A DNA stretch of 64,000 nucleotides from JAXDTI01 sp034090045 (GTDB lineage: Bacteria; Actinomycetota; Actinomycetes; Actinomycetales; Actinomycetaceae): NCBI GenBank assembly GCA_034090045.1, contig JAXDTI010000002.1:186001-250000 (forward strand), written 5' to 3'. A program made the position numbers and the translations under genes. The notes below the pieces were generated by a model. That model searched no databases, had not been told where the DNA came from, and saw only the letters and a list, made by a program, of their open reading frames with translations. Of the stretch, positions 42,974 through 51,792 are shown piece after piece (position 1 is the first letter of the stretch; each line of letters begins with the position of its first letter).

Positions 42974-44476
42974 GTGTTTTCCGCCCGTGCTCGCCTCACC
43001 GCCATCGACTGGGATGCCTATGCGCGGCTACGGAGCTTTCGTGGGCTTCCTGGGCGTTTCGAATACCGGCGGACCCGCCACCGCAGACACCTGTGTGACC
43101 TGCGGATTTTACCGAATATTGCCTTTAAGAGTGCGCGTGTTGTGGCTCTCACTGGTTTGGCGAGCTTGGTTGGGAGAAAGCAGGTAGCACTGCCGAGTGT
43201 GCCGCTGCTGCCGTCTGACCCGCAGGAGGCACCTCCCATAAACTGTTTCGCGGCACGCTCTCAGGAGCTTGCTGGTGAGATTGTCGAGGATCTGCAGCGT
43301 GCCTATTTCACAGCGCCGTGGCTGGGCGACTTGACGATTACTACACTGGATCGAATCGGCGGTTTAGCCCGCATCATCGACGGCATTACAGCTGGTGCCG
43401 GGACTTTTTTCGGTGGTGACGGACGACGAAACCTGCCCGATGACAGCACTGATGCTTTTTGGTACATGGTCGAGATGTTCGGTTATGCCTCCGGTTATTT
43501 TCGGGCTGGACGGATCCATTTGCAACCGATTTTTGCTGATGGTCGCCTGGTTGATAACACTACGGCGATTCATCGTTTCTCGGCGCCCGCAGATTTGAGT
43601 GAGGCGCTACTCGACATTGACGATATGTATTACAGCACCGGTCTCGGCGCACCGGTGAAAGTCGTGCGGGTCGGCGATGCCTCTGGTCTGCTCAGTAAGG
43701 GTGTACAGCGGGCTCGTGTGCAGCTGGGTCGCCTGGTGGGCGAGGGTTTGGATCGGTTGAGTGAGGGTATAGGCACCCTGGAGGGGTCTGCTCGGGCGGC
43801 GGAGTTTTCTGAACAGCTTGCACGGGAGGCGCCAGCGCCGCCTCGTTGGATTGTGTTGTTGCCGGGCACCGATCATTTCAATTTTTCGACTACGTCCAAT
43901 CCGGCGGATCCGCAAACGAATCTGCGTGAGATTCGCGGTTCACGTTCTGCCATGGGTGCCGGCGTGAACCGGGTGATCGCGGAGGCGATGCGTGCCGCGG
44001 GTGTCACGGATTTGAGCGCTGAAAAGGTTCTGATGGTTGGGCATTCTCAGGGCGCGATGGTGGCAATGAATCTGGCTGCAGATCCCGAGGTGCCCTACAG
44101 GATCGAGGGTGTAGTTTCGGCGGGTGGCCCTATCGGGCGTTACCCGGTACCGGACGGTATTCCGGTGTTGGCGTTGCGTCATCGCCAGGACATGATGCCG
44201 CTTTTCGGCGGAACTCTCGGGGAACGCGATCCACGTATCGCCGTTTTTGAGCGTTCACTCGCCGCCCCGGAATCCGCGATGCTGTATTACTCGCATATGT
44301 CTAGTACCTATGCGGAAACTGCCAAGCTCGCAGCGGAATATGCGAGTTTTGCTTCAGCCAGCAAGGTTGCGGCGGCGCTGCGCGAAATCGAGTCTTTTTT
44401 CCCGCGTAAGGGTGGTTTGCTTTCAGAACCGACCCGGGTTTTTGTCTATCAGATTGTGCAGGAGGTGCGTCAGTGA
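42974..44476 (+). CDS. Alpha/beta-hydrolase (PGAP1/lipase-like) of unknown substrate
   Basis: 500 residues, no clear signal peptide. The first ~100 are basic. From ~290 a hydrolase domain begins: WIVLLPGTDHFNF as the first strand, the intact nucleophile elbow VLMVGHSQGAMVAMNLA (Ser near 356), then EGVVSAGGPIGRYPV and VLALRHRQDMMP; YYSHMSSTY may hold the catalytic His. The N-terminal half contains small-residue-rich helices (GLARIIDGITAGAGTFFGG) that may touch membrane. It shares a 4-base overlap with the next gene, so the two act together. Esterase or lipase activity is inference from the fold. Confidence 0.75.
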   Translation: MFSARARLTAIDWDAYARLRSFRGLPGRFEYRRTRHRRHLCDLRILPNIAFKSARVVALTGLASLVGRKQVALPSVPLLPSDPQEAPPINCFAARSQELAGEIVEDLQRAYFTAPWLGDLTITTLDRIGGLARIIDGITAGAGTFFGGDGRRNLPDDSTDAFWYMVEMFGYASGYFRAGRIHLQPIFADGRLVDNTTAIHRFSAPADLSEALLDIDDMYYSTGLGAPVKVVRVGDASGLLSKGVQRARVQLGRLVGEGLDRLSEGIGTLEGSARAAEFSEQLAREAPAPPRWIVLLPGTDHFNFSTTSNPADPQTNLREIRGSRSAMGAGVNRVIAEAMRAAGVTDLSAEKVLMVGHSQGAMVAMNLAADPEVPYRIEGVVSAGGPIGRYPVPDGIPVLALRHRQDMMPLFGGTLGERDPRIAVFERSLAAPESAMLYYSHMSSTYAETAKLAAEYASFASASKVAAALREIESFFPRKGGLLSEPTRVFVYQIVQEVRQ

Positions 44477-44952
44477 GTTTTATAGGTCGAGAGCATCGTT
44501 TTGATGGTTCGAGTACTTCACCGCATTTTTCAGCGGCTTCTGCGGCTACGGCTCGACTGGTACGCCGGATCATGCGCTACTGGATTCCACGGGTGAATGG
44601 TCGCAACATTCCCGCTGCCGTTACGGAACGTTTGCGTTGTGAGCTGTCTAATATTCCCGATATCGGGGTGCGTTCGCTCACGGTTGAAGCAGCTAAACTC
44701 GGTCGTTCTGCCCGTGTGACAGTGATACTTGAAGTAGCGCCGGAGATTCTGGCTGATTCGACACCTGATGCTTTTTTGGGTGCTCCGGAACCGGTGCTAC
44801 GGGTTTTCGAGTTGTCTTGGCGTCATCTGGGTGACTTTTTTCCAACGGTGTTGGTTTTTTTGGGCGATTCCGATACGGATTTTCAAGGGGTTTCGGCGGA
44901 GGCTTTCGAGGCTCGCCCGGGAGAGCTTTTTGACCGCTTCGGTCGCCCTTAG
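44473..44952 (+). CDS. Hypothetical protein coupled to the alpha/beta-hydrolase
   Basis: 159 residues. The GTG start overlaps the stop of the hydrolase gene (GTGA). No signal peptide, helix or recognised motif. The centre reads as alternating beta strands (IGVRSLTVEAAKLGRSARVT, VILEVAPEIL); the C terminus is aromatic and acidic (FELSWRHLGDFFPTVLVFLG). Likely a cytoplasmic partner or accessory subunit of the hydrolase, by position only. Confidence 0.6.
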   Translation: MSFIGREHRFDGSSTSPHFSAASAATARLVRRIMRYWIPRVNGRNIPAAVTERLRCELSNIPDIGVRSLTVEAAKLGRSARVTVILEVAPEILADSTPDAFLGAPEPVLRVFELSWRHLGDFFPTVLVFLGDSDTDFQGVSAEAFEARPGELFDRFGRP

Positions 44953-45169
44953 CCTCTTCCCGTGAGACTTCCTCCGCCTCACCCTCCCCAACTCCGGAAA
45001 AACACCTCGTTTAAAAATGCCCGAGCAGCTTTCCGAAAGGCGAGGCTTTGAGCGATGCCGCACGGCTGCGCCCCGCTCAACCCGCTCGCCGTGGAAAACA
45101 AACGGCCCGCGCAGCCTGTGGTTGTACCGCTTAGCGCCGACTATAACCTGCTCGATGGGTACAGATAAG

Positions 45170-45204
45170 AATCGGGGTCGAACCTTCCAGGTTCGACCCC
45201 GATT
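45170..45204. terminator. Strong 16-bp hairpin between convergent genes
   Basis: A perfect 16-bp stem (45170-45185 with 45189-45204) with a 3-base loop. It lies 217 bases after the hydrolase operon and 47 bases from the convergent surface-protein stop. The 217 bases before it hold no convincing gene. It probably stops transcription in both directions. Confidence 0.7.
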
Positions 45205-45208
45205 TAGT

Positions 45209-45230
45209 TGGACTTTTGAGGGAAAGTCCA
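45209..45230 (-). terminator. Second hairpin, nearest the minus-strand surface-protein gene
   Basis: TGGACTTT (45209-45216) pairs with AAAGTCCA (45223-45230) around a 6-base loop, 21 bases after the minus-strand stop. Confidence 0.45.
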
Positions 45231-45251
45231 GTATGTCCTGCTCCCTATAGA

Positions 45252-46031
45252 TTAGCCGAGGATGAAGGAGCGGACCAAGGATACGGCGCCTGCGACGCCG
45301 AGCAGCCCGAGGATGACCACACCGGCGAGAGTACCTGCTCCGCCGAAACGGTCGATGAGGGAAACATTCGCGTTTGCGAAGTCGGCGGCCTGGATTTCTT
45401 GACCTTCAACGACTCCCGCGGATGGAATTTCCTCGAGGCTTACTGTTTTAGCTCCCGCAGTGCTGTCGGTCCCTTTGACAGCGACGCTGGTCTGTGCGGC
45501 CTCTTCCTGAGTAGCGGAAGACTCAGCCGTAGCGGGGGCGGAAACAGTGGCGGCTGCCGTGTTGCTCTTGCCATCAGCAACAGTGGCGGCCTGGGTTTGG
45601 TTCTGGGTGGTTGAGGCCGGTGCGCTTACCGGGGCGGGAGCCTCGGACACTGCGGCGGGAGCCTGGCGGCTCACGGTCTCAACATCGGTGTTGGCGTGAC
45701 CGAAGACGTGGCTGACGCCCATTCGCGCGGTGGTCGAAGCGACCGCGACGGTCTGACCATTGGTGCTGGCGTTGTAGACACCCTCTCCGGGAACTTTGAT
45801 TGCGACGATTCCGTTGTTTACGCCGTCGGCATCGTTGGCGGAGCCGTCCGCGACACCTGAAATGGAGAAGCCGTTACCAACAACCGTTACCGGGGCTTTG
45901 TCAGATTCAAATGCGACAACAACGTAGTTGTCGGTGGAGGCGGCGTTGGCGGCGATAACACCTGCAGGCACAAAGCAGAGTGTGCAAGCGGCGGCGACCA
46001 CCGACTTAGCGATCTTAGCGATGCGGTTCAT
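45252..46031 (-). CDS. Secreted surface protein with C-terminal membrane helix
   Basis: 259 residues, with GAGGAGA 7 bases before the ATG. Signal peptide (IAKSVVAAACTLCFVPAGVI, cleavage near ANAA). A short folded region (about 35-110) with beta-like alternation (VVVAFESDKAPVTVVG) is followed by an Ala/Thr/Ser/Gln-rich disordered stalk (about 120-200). The chain ends in a helix (GTLAGVVILGLLGVAGAVSL) and RSFILG. No LPXTG motif. It is probably a wall-spanning membrane-anchored protein; no family recognised. Its promoter contains a neat palindrome between -35 and -10. Confidence 0.7.
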   Translation of the reverse strand: MNRIAKIAKSVVAAACTLCFVPAGVIAANAASTDNYVVVAFESDKAPVTVVGNGFSISGVADGSANDADGVNNGIVAIKVPGEGVYNASTNGQTVAVASTTARMGVSHVFGHANTDVETVSRQAPAAVSEAPAPVSAPASTTQNQTQAATVADGKSNTAAATVSAPATAESSATQEEAAQTSVAVKGTDSTAGAKTVSLEEIPSAGVVEGQEIQAADFANANVSLIDRFGGAGTLAGVVILGLLGVAGAVSLVRSFILG

Positions 46032-46088
46032 CTCGTCTCCTCGAAATCTTAAAAGCTTTTCGGATTGCTTTTTTCTTTCCGTATGTAA

Positions 46089-46119
46089 CTATTATTACCG
46101 CCCGGTAAAGATAGGTCAA
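46089..46119 (-). promoter_or_regulatory. Promoter of the 259-residue surface protein with operator in the spacer
   Basis: On the minus strand TTGACC (46114-46119) is followed after 16 bases by TAATAA (46092-46097). The palindrome TTACCGCCCGGTAA (46095-46108) fills the spacer, so a bound protein would block RNA polymerase. Confidence 0.55.
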
Positions 46120-46264
46120 CCTGAAAACGCTCTAATTGCTGTGATATAGGTCACATTCTGCGCATCGGTAAGACTTTAAGAATTTAAGATTTCACAAAGT
46201 ACTCGGATATTACCAGCAGAAACATCAAATAAATGAACCATTATAAAGTTGTAGGCTTTAATAC

Positions 46265-46278
46265 TTACCAGACGGTAG
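46265..46278. promoter_or_regulatory. Second TTACCNNNCGGTAR site upstream of the surface-protein promoter
   Basis: TTACCAGACGGTAG matches the promoter palindrome outside its centre and lies about 157 bases further upstream, just past the purB stop. Paired sites of this kind can allow looping; this one is less symmetrical. Confidence 0.35.
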
Positions 46279-46285
46279 GTAATTG

Positions 46286-47728
46286 TTACCACCTGGCAAG
46301 CTCGGCAGAATAACCAACATAATTAGATGGCTTTAATTGCTGTAGCTTCTCCGTCACAGCTGCCGGAAGCCCCAGACCAGCCACAAATTCCCTCATTTTC
46401 TGTTCATCAACGCGCCGCCCACGAGTGAGTTCCTTCAACCGCTCATAGGGATTATCCATACCCGAGACTCCAGCCACCGCCTGCACCCGCATCACCTGCT
46501 GAATCGCTTCGCCGAGCACCTCCCAGTTATGATCCAACTCCCTCGCCATCAGATCAGAAGCCACATCCAGACCCGCCAAACCGCCTATCAAATTTTCGAT
46601 AGCGAGCAGCGAATGCCCGAAAGCTACACCGATATTACGCTGCGAAGTAGAATCCGTGAGATCCCGCTGCATCCGCGAAGTCACCAGCGTCGCCGAAAGC
46701 GTGTCAAACAACGCACACGACACCTCCAGATTCGCCTCCGCATTCTCAAACCTAATCGGATTAACCTTGTGAGGCATCGTTGAAGAGCCGGTCGAACCCT
46801 GCGCCGCCAGATTCTGATGGAAATACCCCATAGATATATAGGTCCAAACATCAGTAGCAAAATTGTGAGCAATCCGGTTGAAATGCGCCACCGCCCCGAA
46901 AAGCTCCGCATCCCAGTCATGCGGCTCAATCTGAGTGGTAAGCGGATTCATGATCAAACCCAAGTGCTCAATAAAGGCACGCGCCATTACCGGCCAATCC
47001 ACCTGCGGTAACGCGACACGGTGCGCCGCCCACGTTCCAGTTGCGCCGTTGAACTTCCCCAGGTACTCCTGCGCAGCCACCCGGTCAAGTTGCCGCTGCA
47101 ACCGGTGAGCAACCACCGCCAACTCCTTACCCAGGGTGACAGGCGTTGCCGGCTGCCCGTGAGTATGCGCCAACATCGGCACCTGAGCATTATCTGCCGC
47201 CAGCTTACGAATATCGGCAGTGAGCTGCCGTGCACGCGGCAACCACACCCGCTCCACCGCACCCCGAACCGTCAGAACATAAGACAAATTATTGATGTCC
47301 TCAGAAGTACAGAAAATATGAACCAGCTCAGAAACCCGAGGCAGATTAGTATCCGCACCCAAACTCTCCGGGGCAGCGGCGATACGGTTTTTAATCAGGT
47401 ACTCGACAGCCTTTACGTCATGTTTCGTGACCGCCTCAGTTTCAGACAACTCGGCAATAGTGTCGCCATCAAAGTCACGAACAATCGCGCGCAGATAATC
47501 CTGTTCGGCTCCGGTCAGCTGCGGGGCACCCGGCACCAACCCAGCATCGGTGAGGAAAATCAGCCACTCCACCTCGACGTGAACGCGGGCACGGTTAAGC
47601 GCCGCCTCCGACAGGTAATCGACCAGCGGCGCTGCATAGCGACGGTAACGACCATCGAGCGGACCGAGTGCGGCACCAGTTTCAGCGAGATTGACATGGG
47701 TTTCAGGCAGATCTGCGATTCGTTCCAT
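46286..47728 (-). CDS. purB: Adenylosuccinate lyase
   Basis: 480 residues, similar to the E. coli-type enzyme. Fumarase-superfamily blocks: LGPLDGRYRRYAAPLVDYLS at the start, FCTSEDINNLSY, AHTHGQPATPVTLGKE with a catalytic His, and the signature GSSTMPHKVNPIRFENAEAN with the flexible-loop Ser. Cleaves SAICAR and adenylosuccinate, serving two steps of purine synthesis. TAATAT lies 5 bases before the ATG (sequence ATATAAGGTATG), so it may be leaderless; AAGG is too close to be a normal ribosome site. Confidence 0.95.
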   Translation of the reverse strand: MERIADLPETHVNLAETGAALGPLDGRYRRYAAPLVDYLSEAALNRARVHVEVEWLIFLTDAGLVPGAPQLTGAEQDYLRAIVRDFDGDTIAELSETEAVTKHDVKAVEYLIKNRIAAAPESLGADTNLPRVSELVHIFCTSEDINNLSYVLTVRGAVERVWLPRARQLTADIRKLAADNAQVPMLAHTHGQPATPVTLGKELAVVAHRLQRQLDRVAAQEYLGKFNGATGTWAAHRVALPQVDWPVMARAFIEHLGLIMNPLTTQIEPHDWDAELFGAVAHFNRIAHNFATDVWTYISMGYFHQNLAAQGSTGSSTMPHKVNPIRFENAEANLEVSCALFDTLSATLVTSRMQRDLTDSTSQRNIGVAFGHSLLAIENLIGGLAGLDVASDLMARELDHNWEVLGEAIQQVMRVQAVAGVSGMDNPYERLKELTRGRRVDEQKMREFVAGLGLPAAVTEKLQQLKPSNYVGYSAELARW

Positions 47729-47843
47729 ACCTTATATTATTGTCGTCACCACCGACACCCCACAAAACCCCCGCCCAACGAGCCGGGGGAAACCAGGGCA
47801 AAAAGCTGCGACGCACTGCACGGTTACAGGCAGCAGTGACCGA

Positions 47844-47849
47844 TAAAAT
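47844..47849 (+). promoter_or_regulatory. Leaderless -10 box of the 264-residue protein gene
   Basis: TAAAAT ends 6 bases before the ATG at 47856. Confidence 0.45.
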
Positions 47850-47855
47850 CAAGGT

Positions 47856-48650
47856 ATGGGATTACGTGACAGGCTGTGGAGGCTCAAAACGCGCCGCGAG
47901 AAAGGCAACGACTTTGACCAGGCACGGGCGGCAGCAGTAGCGACCGGACGGATGGAACCATATATAAGAGTGCTGGCCAGCGAGCCAGTTTGGATCCCGA
48001 ACGAACACCCTCGCATTACCCCAGGCGCAGCCGAAAACGTGTTGCAGGGTAGCCACCTGGTCGAACCCGAACACGGTAACTCGGTGCTCCGCGCAACAAC
48101 CGAACCCACCGGAACCGCACTCGCCATCTATTCGACAAGCTCCCGGATGCTGGACGCCACCGGCAGCAAGGACGGCAGGCAGCTTCTCGCCAGTGAAATC
48201 CCCGAAACCGACTGGCCTTTAGCAATAGATGCCGGGCTGGCCGGTGAACTAACTATCACCGCTGACACGCTACACCGCGCCGCAAAACTCGCCGCCGGAA
48301 ACGCCACCGCGGATGCCATCACCGCGATTGGTGGAGAACGACTCGTTGCAGCAGCGGCCACCGAGGTTCACGAGCAGTGGGGATACGGTGATGAAGCAAC
48401 AGAATTTGGAACCGGCAAACAACAGACCGAGACGGAACCTATACCTGTATATAAAGGCTATTCAGCGACACGGGTTCGGCTGCTCGGGCTTAGCGGGCGC
48501 ACCTGGACAGTATATTATCGGGAAGATGCAGATGCAGAAGAAATCAACGACCCGGGAGTTTTCGTGGTAAACCCGGAAGTCGCGGGATATTTACGGGACT
48601 TGTTGTGGGAATTCAGACCCCGAGTTAGACAGGGCGACGAATCATCATAA
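47856..48650 (+). CDS. Hypothetical cytoplasmic protein, possibly SseB-like
   Basis: 264 residues without signal or helix. The pattern EPVWIPNEHP ... GTALAIYSTSSRMLDATG ... WPLAIDAGLAGELTITADTL loosely recalls the SseB N-terminal domain (a strand ending in a proline, a 'local value, then score, then default value' order), but I cannot confirm it. The C-terminal ~70 residues are acidic with repeated aromatic residues (TWTVYYRED). It lies opposite purB, 127 bases from its start, and its last 26 bases overlap the convergent surface-protein gene. Confidence 0.5.
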   Translation: MGLRDRLWRLKTRREKGNDFDQARAAAVATGRMEPYIRVLASEPVWIPNEHPRITPGAAENVLQGSHLVEPEHGNSVLRATTEPTGTALAIYSTSSRMLDATGSKDGRQLLASEIPETDWPLAIDAGLAGELTITADTLHRAAKLAAGNATADAITAIGGERLVAAAATEVHEQWGYGDEATEFGTGKQQTETEPIPVYKGYSATRVRLLGLSGRTWTVYYREDADAEEINDPGVFVVNPEVAGYLRDLLWEFRPRVRQGDESS

Positions 48651-50607
48651 CGCCGACACCGCTCAAACCCACGAGCACCGTAGCGATACCGAAACCCAGC
48701 ACCGCAGATGAGGTGCCTTTCGCCCAGTTCGCCTGAGCTTGCTGCACAGACTCGCCGGATTGCAAGGCAAGCTCCGGGAAGTCACTACCGCCAATTCCCC
48801 CGGTCAGAGTGTCGCCAGCGCGCTGAATCGGCGTGACGCTCCTGTCAGTATCGTCACGATCATCGGTGCCCTGCGGTCCGTTCGGGTCATCGCCCGCTAC
48901 CGCACCACCCGTAATATCCTCAATGGTGTTATCCGTGGTCAAGTCATATTCAACCGAAGTCACAACCGGGAAACCATTCTCGTTTACCTGCGGATCCATG
49001 CTGCTCTCGTCCGGGGCTTCGGTATAGGTTCGCTCGCTCGTGTGACCACCTGAACCGGGGTTATCGGTTCCTGTACCGGTCTCATGTTCACCGGGCTGTG
49101 CGGGTTCATCAGTACCGGGCTGTGCGGGTTGCGGAGCCAGTCCCGGCGCGGAAGCAGAGTCACGCGGATCAGTCCCCGCAGCAGCTTCATCAACGTTAGA
49201 GAACCCGTCACCATCCAAATCCTCCGGGGTGGACAGCGGGTTATTCGGGTCGGAACCGGCAGCCAACTCCTCGGCGTTACTCCAGCCATCACCGTCAGTG
49301 TCCTGCGAGGCAGGATCCGGAACAAGCCGCGTGAAATCAAACTTTACAGGCACCTCGACACGGTAATTTGTGCCGTCAACCCCAGTGGAACGCAAAGAAA
49401 TAGTAGTGCCAACCTGGCCTGTGCCGTTATAGAACACTCGCACTGCGGTCTCAGCGTTGTGTGCCAGGTGCAGGCTGCTAGTCGGGTTAGCGGTGTCGAG
49501 CACCTGCCCGTCATCAGTGGCCAGCAGCATCCGGGCACCCGTAGGTAGCGTGCCCACCAAATCAGATGCCTGAATATCGACACCATCAGTGGCCTGCTCG
49601 GCACGAATACCGTGGGTAGAAATAGTCAGGTTCCTGTAAACCAGCCAGGTTTCATCTGCAAAGACACTCTGCGACACGGTAGCGGGAACCGAAACTGGAA
49701 CCGACTCGACAGCTATCGCAGGGAGCGCAGAGCCCGTCTCGGCACCGTTATTAATCAGCACATTGAAAGGAATCGGGGAGGCGTTGATGGTGAGTGCCGG
49801 CAGCGGCGTCATCCCAACCGCCTGCGAAGCGGAACCAAGCGTGACCGGCAAGTTCACGCCCTCACCAATCGCGGCGAAATCCGTCTCAGAGTTCACCACG
49901 AAAATAAAGTCTTTCGGATCCGAATACACCCAACCGCCAGCGGTATCCTGGGCGGCAACATACGTTACCTTATATATACCTGGAGTGGAGAAACGCGCCT
50001 TCGACAGTCGCGCCTCAGTGTCGCCAAAGAGAGTGTAACCTCTCGGAGCGGAGCCGTCAGTGGGCAGCGGCGCAGTATCGCCGGTAGTCATAGTAGTTCC
50101 GGTAGGGTCATCGGTAAAGGTTGCGCCGACCGGACCAGAAAGAGCGGTCATCACGAAAACGGTACTGCGCCCTTTAGCCGCGATGAAACCGGGATTCAAT
50201 AAGCCCCCATCCGCATACACCGGGTCACTGTTGAAAGTAGAACCCGCCCAGAAATAGTTTGAGGTCGGTGACAGCGAGGTGCACGCCTCTTCTGGGTCAT
50301 AGAAAATCTGCGGCAATTCCGGGTTATAGTTCACCGAGTTTGTATAGGTTCCAAGTTCAACTTTTGACTGCTCACCCCGCATTACGGTACGTGAATACAG
50401 TGCGGTTCCGAGGTTGGCATCAATCAGATCCGAACACTGTGGGGCGATTTTTTGAACCTGTTCAAGAGTCAAGGCAACAGCTGGAGTAGCGTTCCCGGAT
50501 GTGGTTATCGGCGAATCCGCCAACGCAGAAAGTGCAAAACCGCAGGTAGGCGCGACTACGAGCGCAGCGCCGGCGATCCAAGCGATCGCCTTCCCTATGG
50601 TATGCAT
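48625..50607 (-). CDS. Surface-anchored protein with actinobacterial wall repeat and calcium-binding Asp repeats
   Basis: 660 residues. Signal peptide (AIAWIAGAALVVAPTCGFAL, cleavage near ALAD). Residues ~100-235 match the actinobacterial surface-anchored repeat style (STVFVMTALSGPVGATFTDD; then SKARFSTPGIYKVTYVAAQD and DFIFVVNS). Around 435-485 are two thrombospondin type 3-like Ca2+ loops (DTDGDGWSNAEELAAGSDP, DLDGDGFSNVDEAAAGTDP). A Pro/Gly/Thr linker and a C-terminal helix (SSAVLGFGIATVLVGLSGVG) ending MIRRPV anchor it; there is no LPXTG. Repeats of this type accompany metal-uptake loci in other actinobacteria, but no ABC transporter is adjacent here. Confidence 0.72.
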   Translation of the reverse strand: MHTIGKAIAWIAGAALVVAPTCGFALSALADSPITTSGNATPAVALTLEQVQKIAPQCSDLIDANLGTALYSRTVMRGEQSKVELGTYTNSVNYNPELPQIFYDPEEACTSLSPTSNYFWAGSTFNSDPVYADGGLLNPGFIAAKGRSTVFVMTALSGPVGATFTDDPTGTTMTTGDTAPLPTDGSAPRGYTLFGDTEARLSKARFSTPGIYKVTYVAAQDTAGGWVYSDPKDFIFVVNSETDFAAIGEGVNLPVTLGSASQAVGMTPLPALTINASPIPFNVLINNGAETGSALPAIAVESVPVSVPATVSQSVFADETWLVYRNLTISTHGIRAEQATDGVDIQASDLVGTLPTGARMLLATDDGQVLDTANPTSSLHLAHNAETAVRVFYNGTGQVGTTISLRSTGVDGTNYRVEVPVKFDFTRLVPDPASQDTDGDGWSNAEELAAGSDPNNPLSTPEDLDGDGFSNVDEAAAGTDPRDSASAPGLAPQPAQPGTDEPAQPGEHETGTGTDNPGSGGHTSERTYTEAPDESSMDPQVNENGFPVVTSVEYDLTTDNTIEDITGGAVAGDDPNGPQGTDDRDDTDRSVTPIQRAGDTLTGGIGGSDFPELALQSGESVQQAQANWAKGTSSAVLGFGIATVLVGLSGVGVMMIRRPV

Positions 50608-50827
50608 ATTAGTTCCTATCCAATTCTCCCACCTAACGCCCTAGTCTAGCAGAAACGTTATAAAAAAACCACAATGGGTGAGCCTCTTCTAATTGAGTCT
50701 GGTGGCAGGCCTGTAATAATCGCTGAATCATCAGAACCGCAGGTACCACCGAGAATAACAGTGCCGTAGCCACGGGCCCACCGACAGCAGAACAACCGCA
50801 GAATGAGAAGAGTTTTATAGACTGTAG

Positions 50828-51745
50828 TTACATATTCTTAATCGAGGCGGTCTGTACCTCGCCCGTATCGTGCAATCCGGCATCATCCCGAGACAACAAC
50901 GGAACAAACCACGTAGAAACAGACTCCGGAGTTGCGGCAATCACACGCAAACGCGCAGGCGAATGCTCGGCATCACGCAACGCCCGCTCCAAAAGCTCGA
51001 AATCTAAAAAAGAATCCAACCGCGGATAGCAATTCCAGGAATCAAAAGACACCACATTATCGTCACCACAGGGCATAACCGACTGCGACTCCTCCGAGCC
51101 ACAAGGGCTAATACCCTGGTCATCGGATTCTTTCTCGGACATAAGCTGCGCGGTCTCCCGACACAACTCCCACAGCAGCCGACGCAGATTCTCCGAACCG
51201 GTCAGCGGCTCAACCACCAGACGTACCGCGTTGGGCAAAAAATCCAGAACCTGCGCCGGAGAATCAACCTCGGCCAGCAGATCATCAAAAACCGTCGGCA
51301 GCGGCATACTCTGCGGAGCATCCTCCACCTCCGAAGCCGCCAACATCAGCGAAAAAGCCATGATTACCAGGGAACCTATGAAACCCGTGTACTGATCGTC
51401 AGGGAAATGCTGCTGCAGCCAAGTCTCATACTCACCACTGGCCTGAGCATCAGAAATCTGCTCCAAAGCCGCATGAATCAGATCCAGCGACGGATCGGGT
51501 AGTCCCGCAATCTGCTGGCGGTGCTCCAAATCATCGATGGCATTCTCAGCAGTCAAAAGCTCATGTATAAGCACCACCGCAGAGGAACAATACAGCCGAG
51601 CCTGCCATGCAGAAAAGCCCTTTACCTGGAAATCCACGACCGGGCGACGAGTACATTCACGAGTACGAATCACGATGAGATGCTGGTAGTACAATCGAGC
51701 ATCCTCAGTGACCCTGTTAAACTCGCGAGCCGGAACCTTTACCAT
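50828..51745 (-). CDS. Hypothetical protein
   Basis: 305 residues, mostly helical and acidic, without signal peptide. A moderately hydrophobic stretch (GFIGSLVIMAFSLMLAASEV, about 120-140) could be a buried helix. Six Cys are spread through the chain, one pair in ISPCGSEESQSVMPCGDDN. No family recognised. It is isolated between a surface-protein gene and dedA, with 220 bases of gene-free DNA before 50828. Confidence 0.55.
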   Translation of the reverse strand: MVKVPAREFNRVTEDARLYYQHLIVIRTRECTRRPVVDFQVKGFSAWQARLYCSSAVVLIHELLTAENAIDDLEHRQQIAGLPDPSLDLIHAALEQISDAQASGEYETWLQQHFPDDQYTGFIGSLVIMAFSLMLAASEVEDAPQSMPLPTVFDDLLAEVDSPAQVLDFLPNAVRLVVEPLTGSENLRRLLWELCRETAQLMSEKESDDQGISPCGSEESQSVMPCGDDNVVSFDSWNCYPRLDSFLDFELLERALRDAEHSPARLRVIAATPESVSTWFVPLLSRDDAGLHDTGEVQTASIKNM

Positions 51746-51792
51746 ATTTTCAGAATCTCATAAAACCGGCACCCTGTCGCGGCAAAACCAAC

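Noticed and set aside
45017..45250. Plus-strand open frame before the strong hairpin
   Set aside because: It runs through the terminator stem and has no coding signature.
50674..50769. Small plus-strand open frame MGEPLLIESGG...
   Set aside because: 31 codons, no ribosome site, no recognisable family; left as intergenic.
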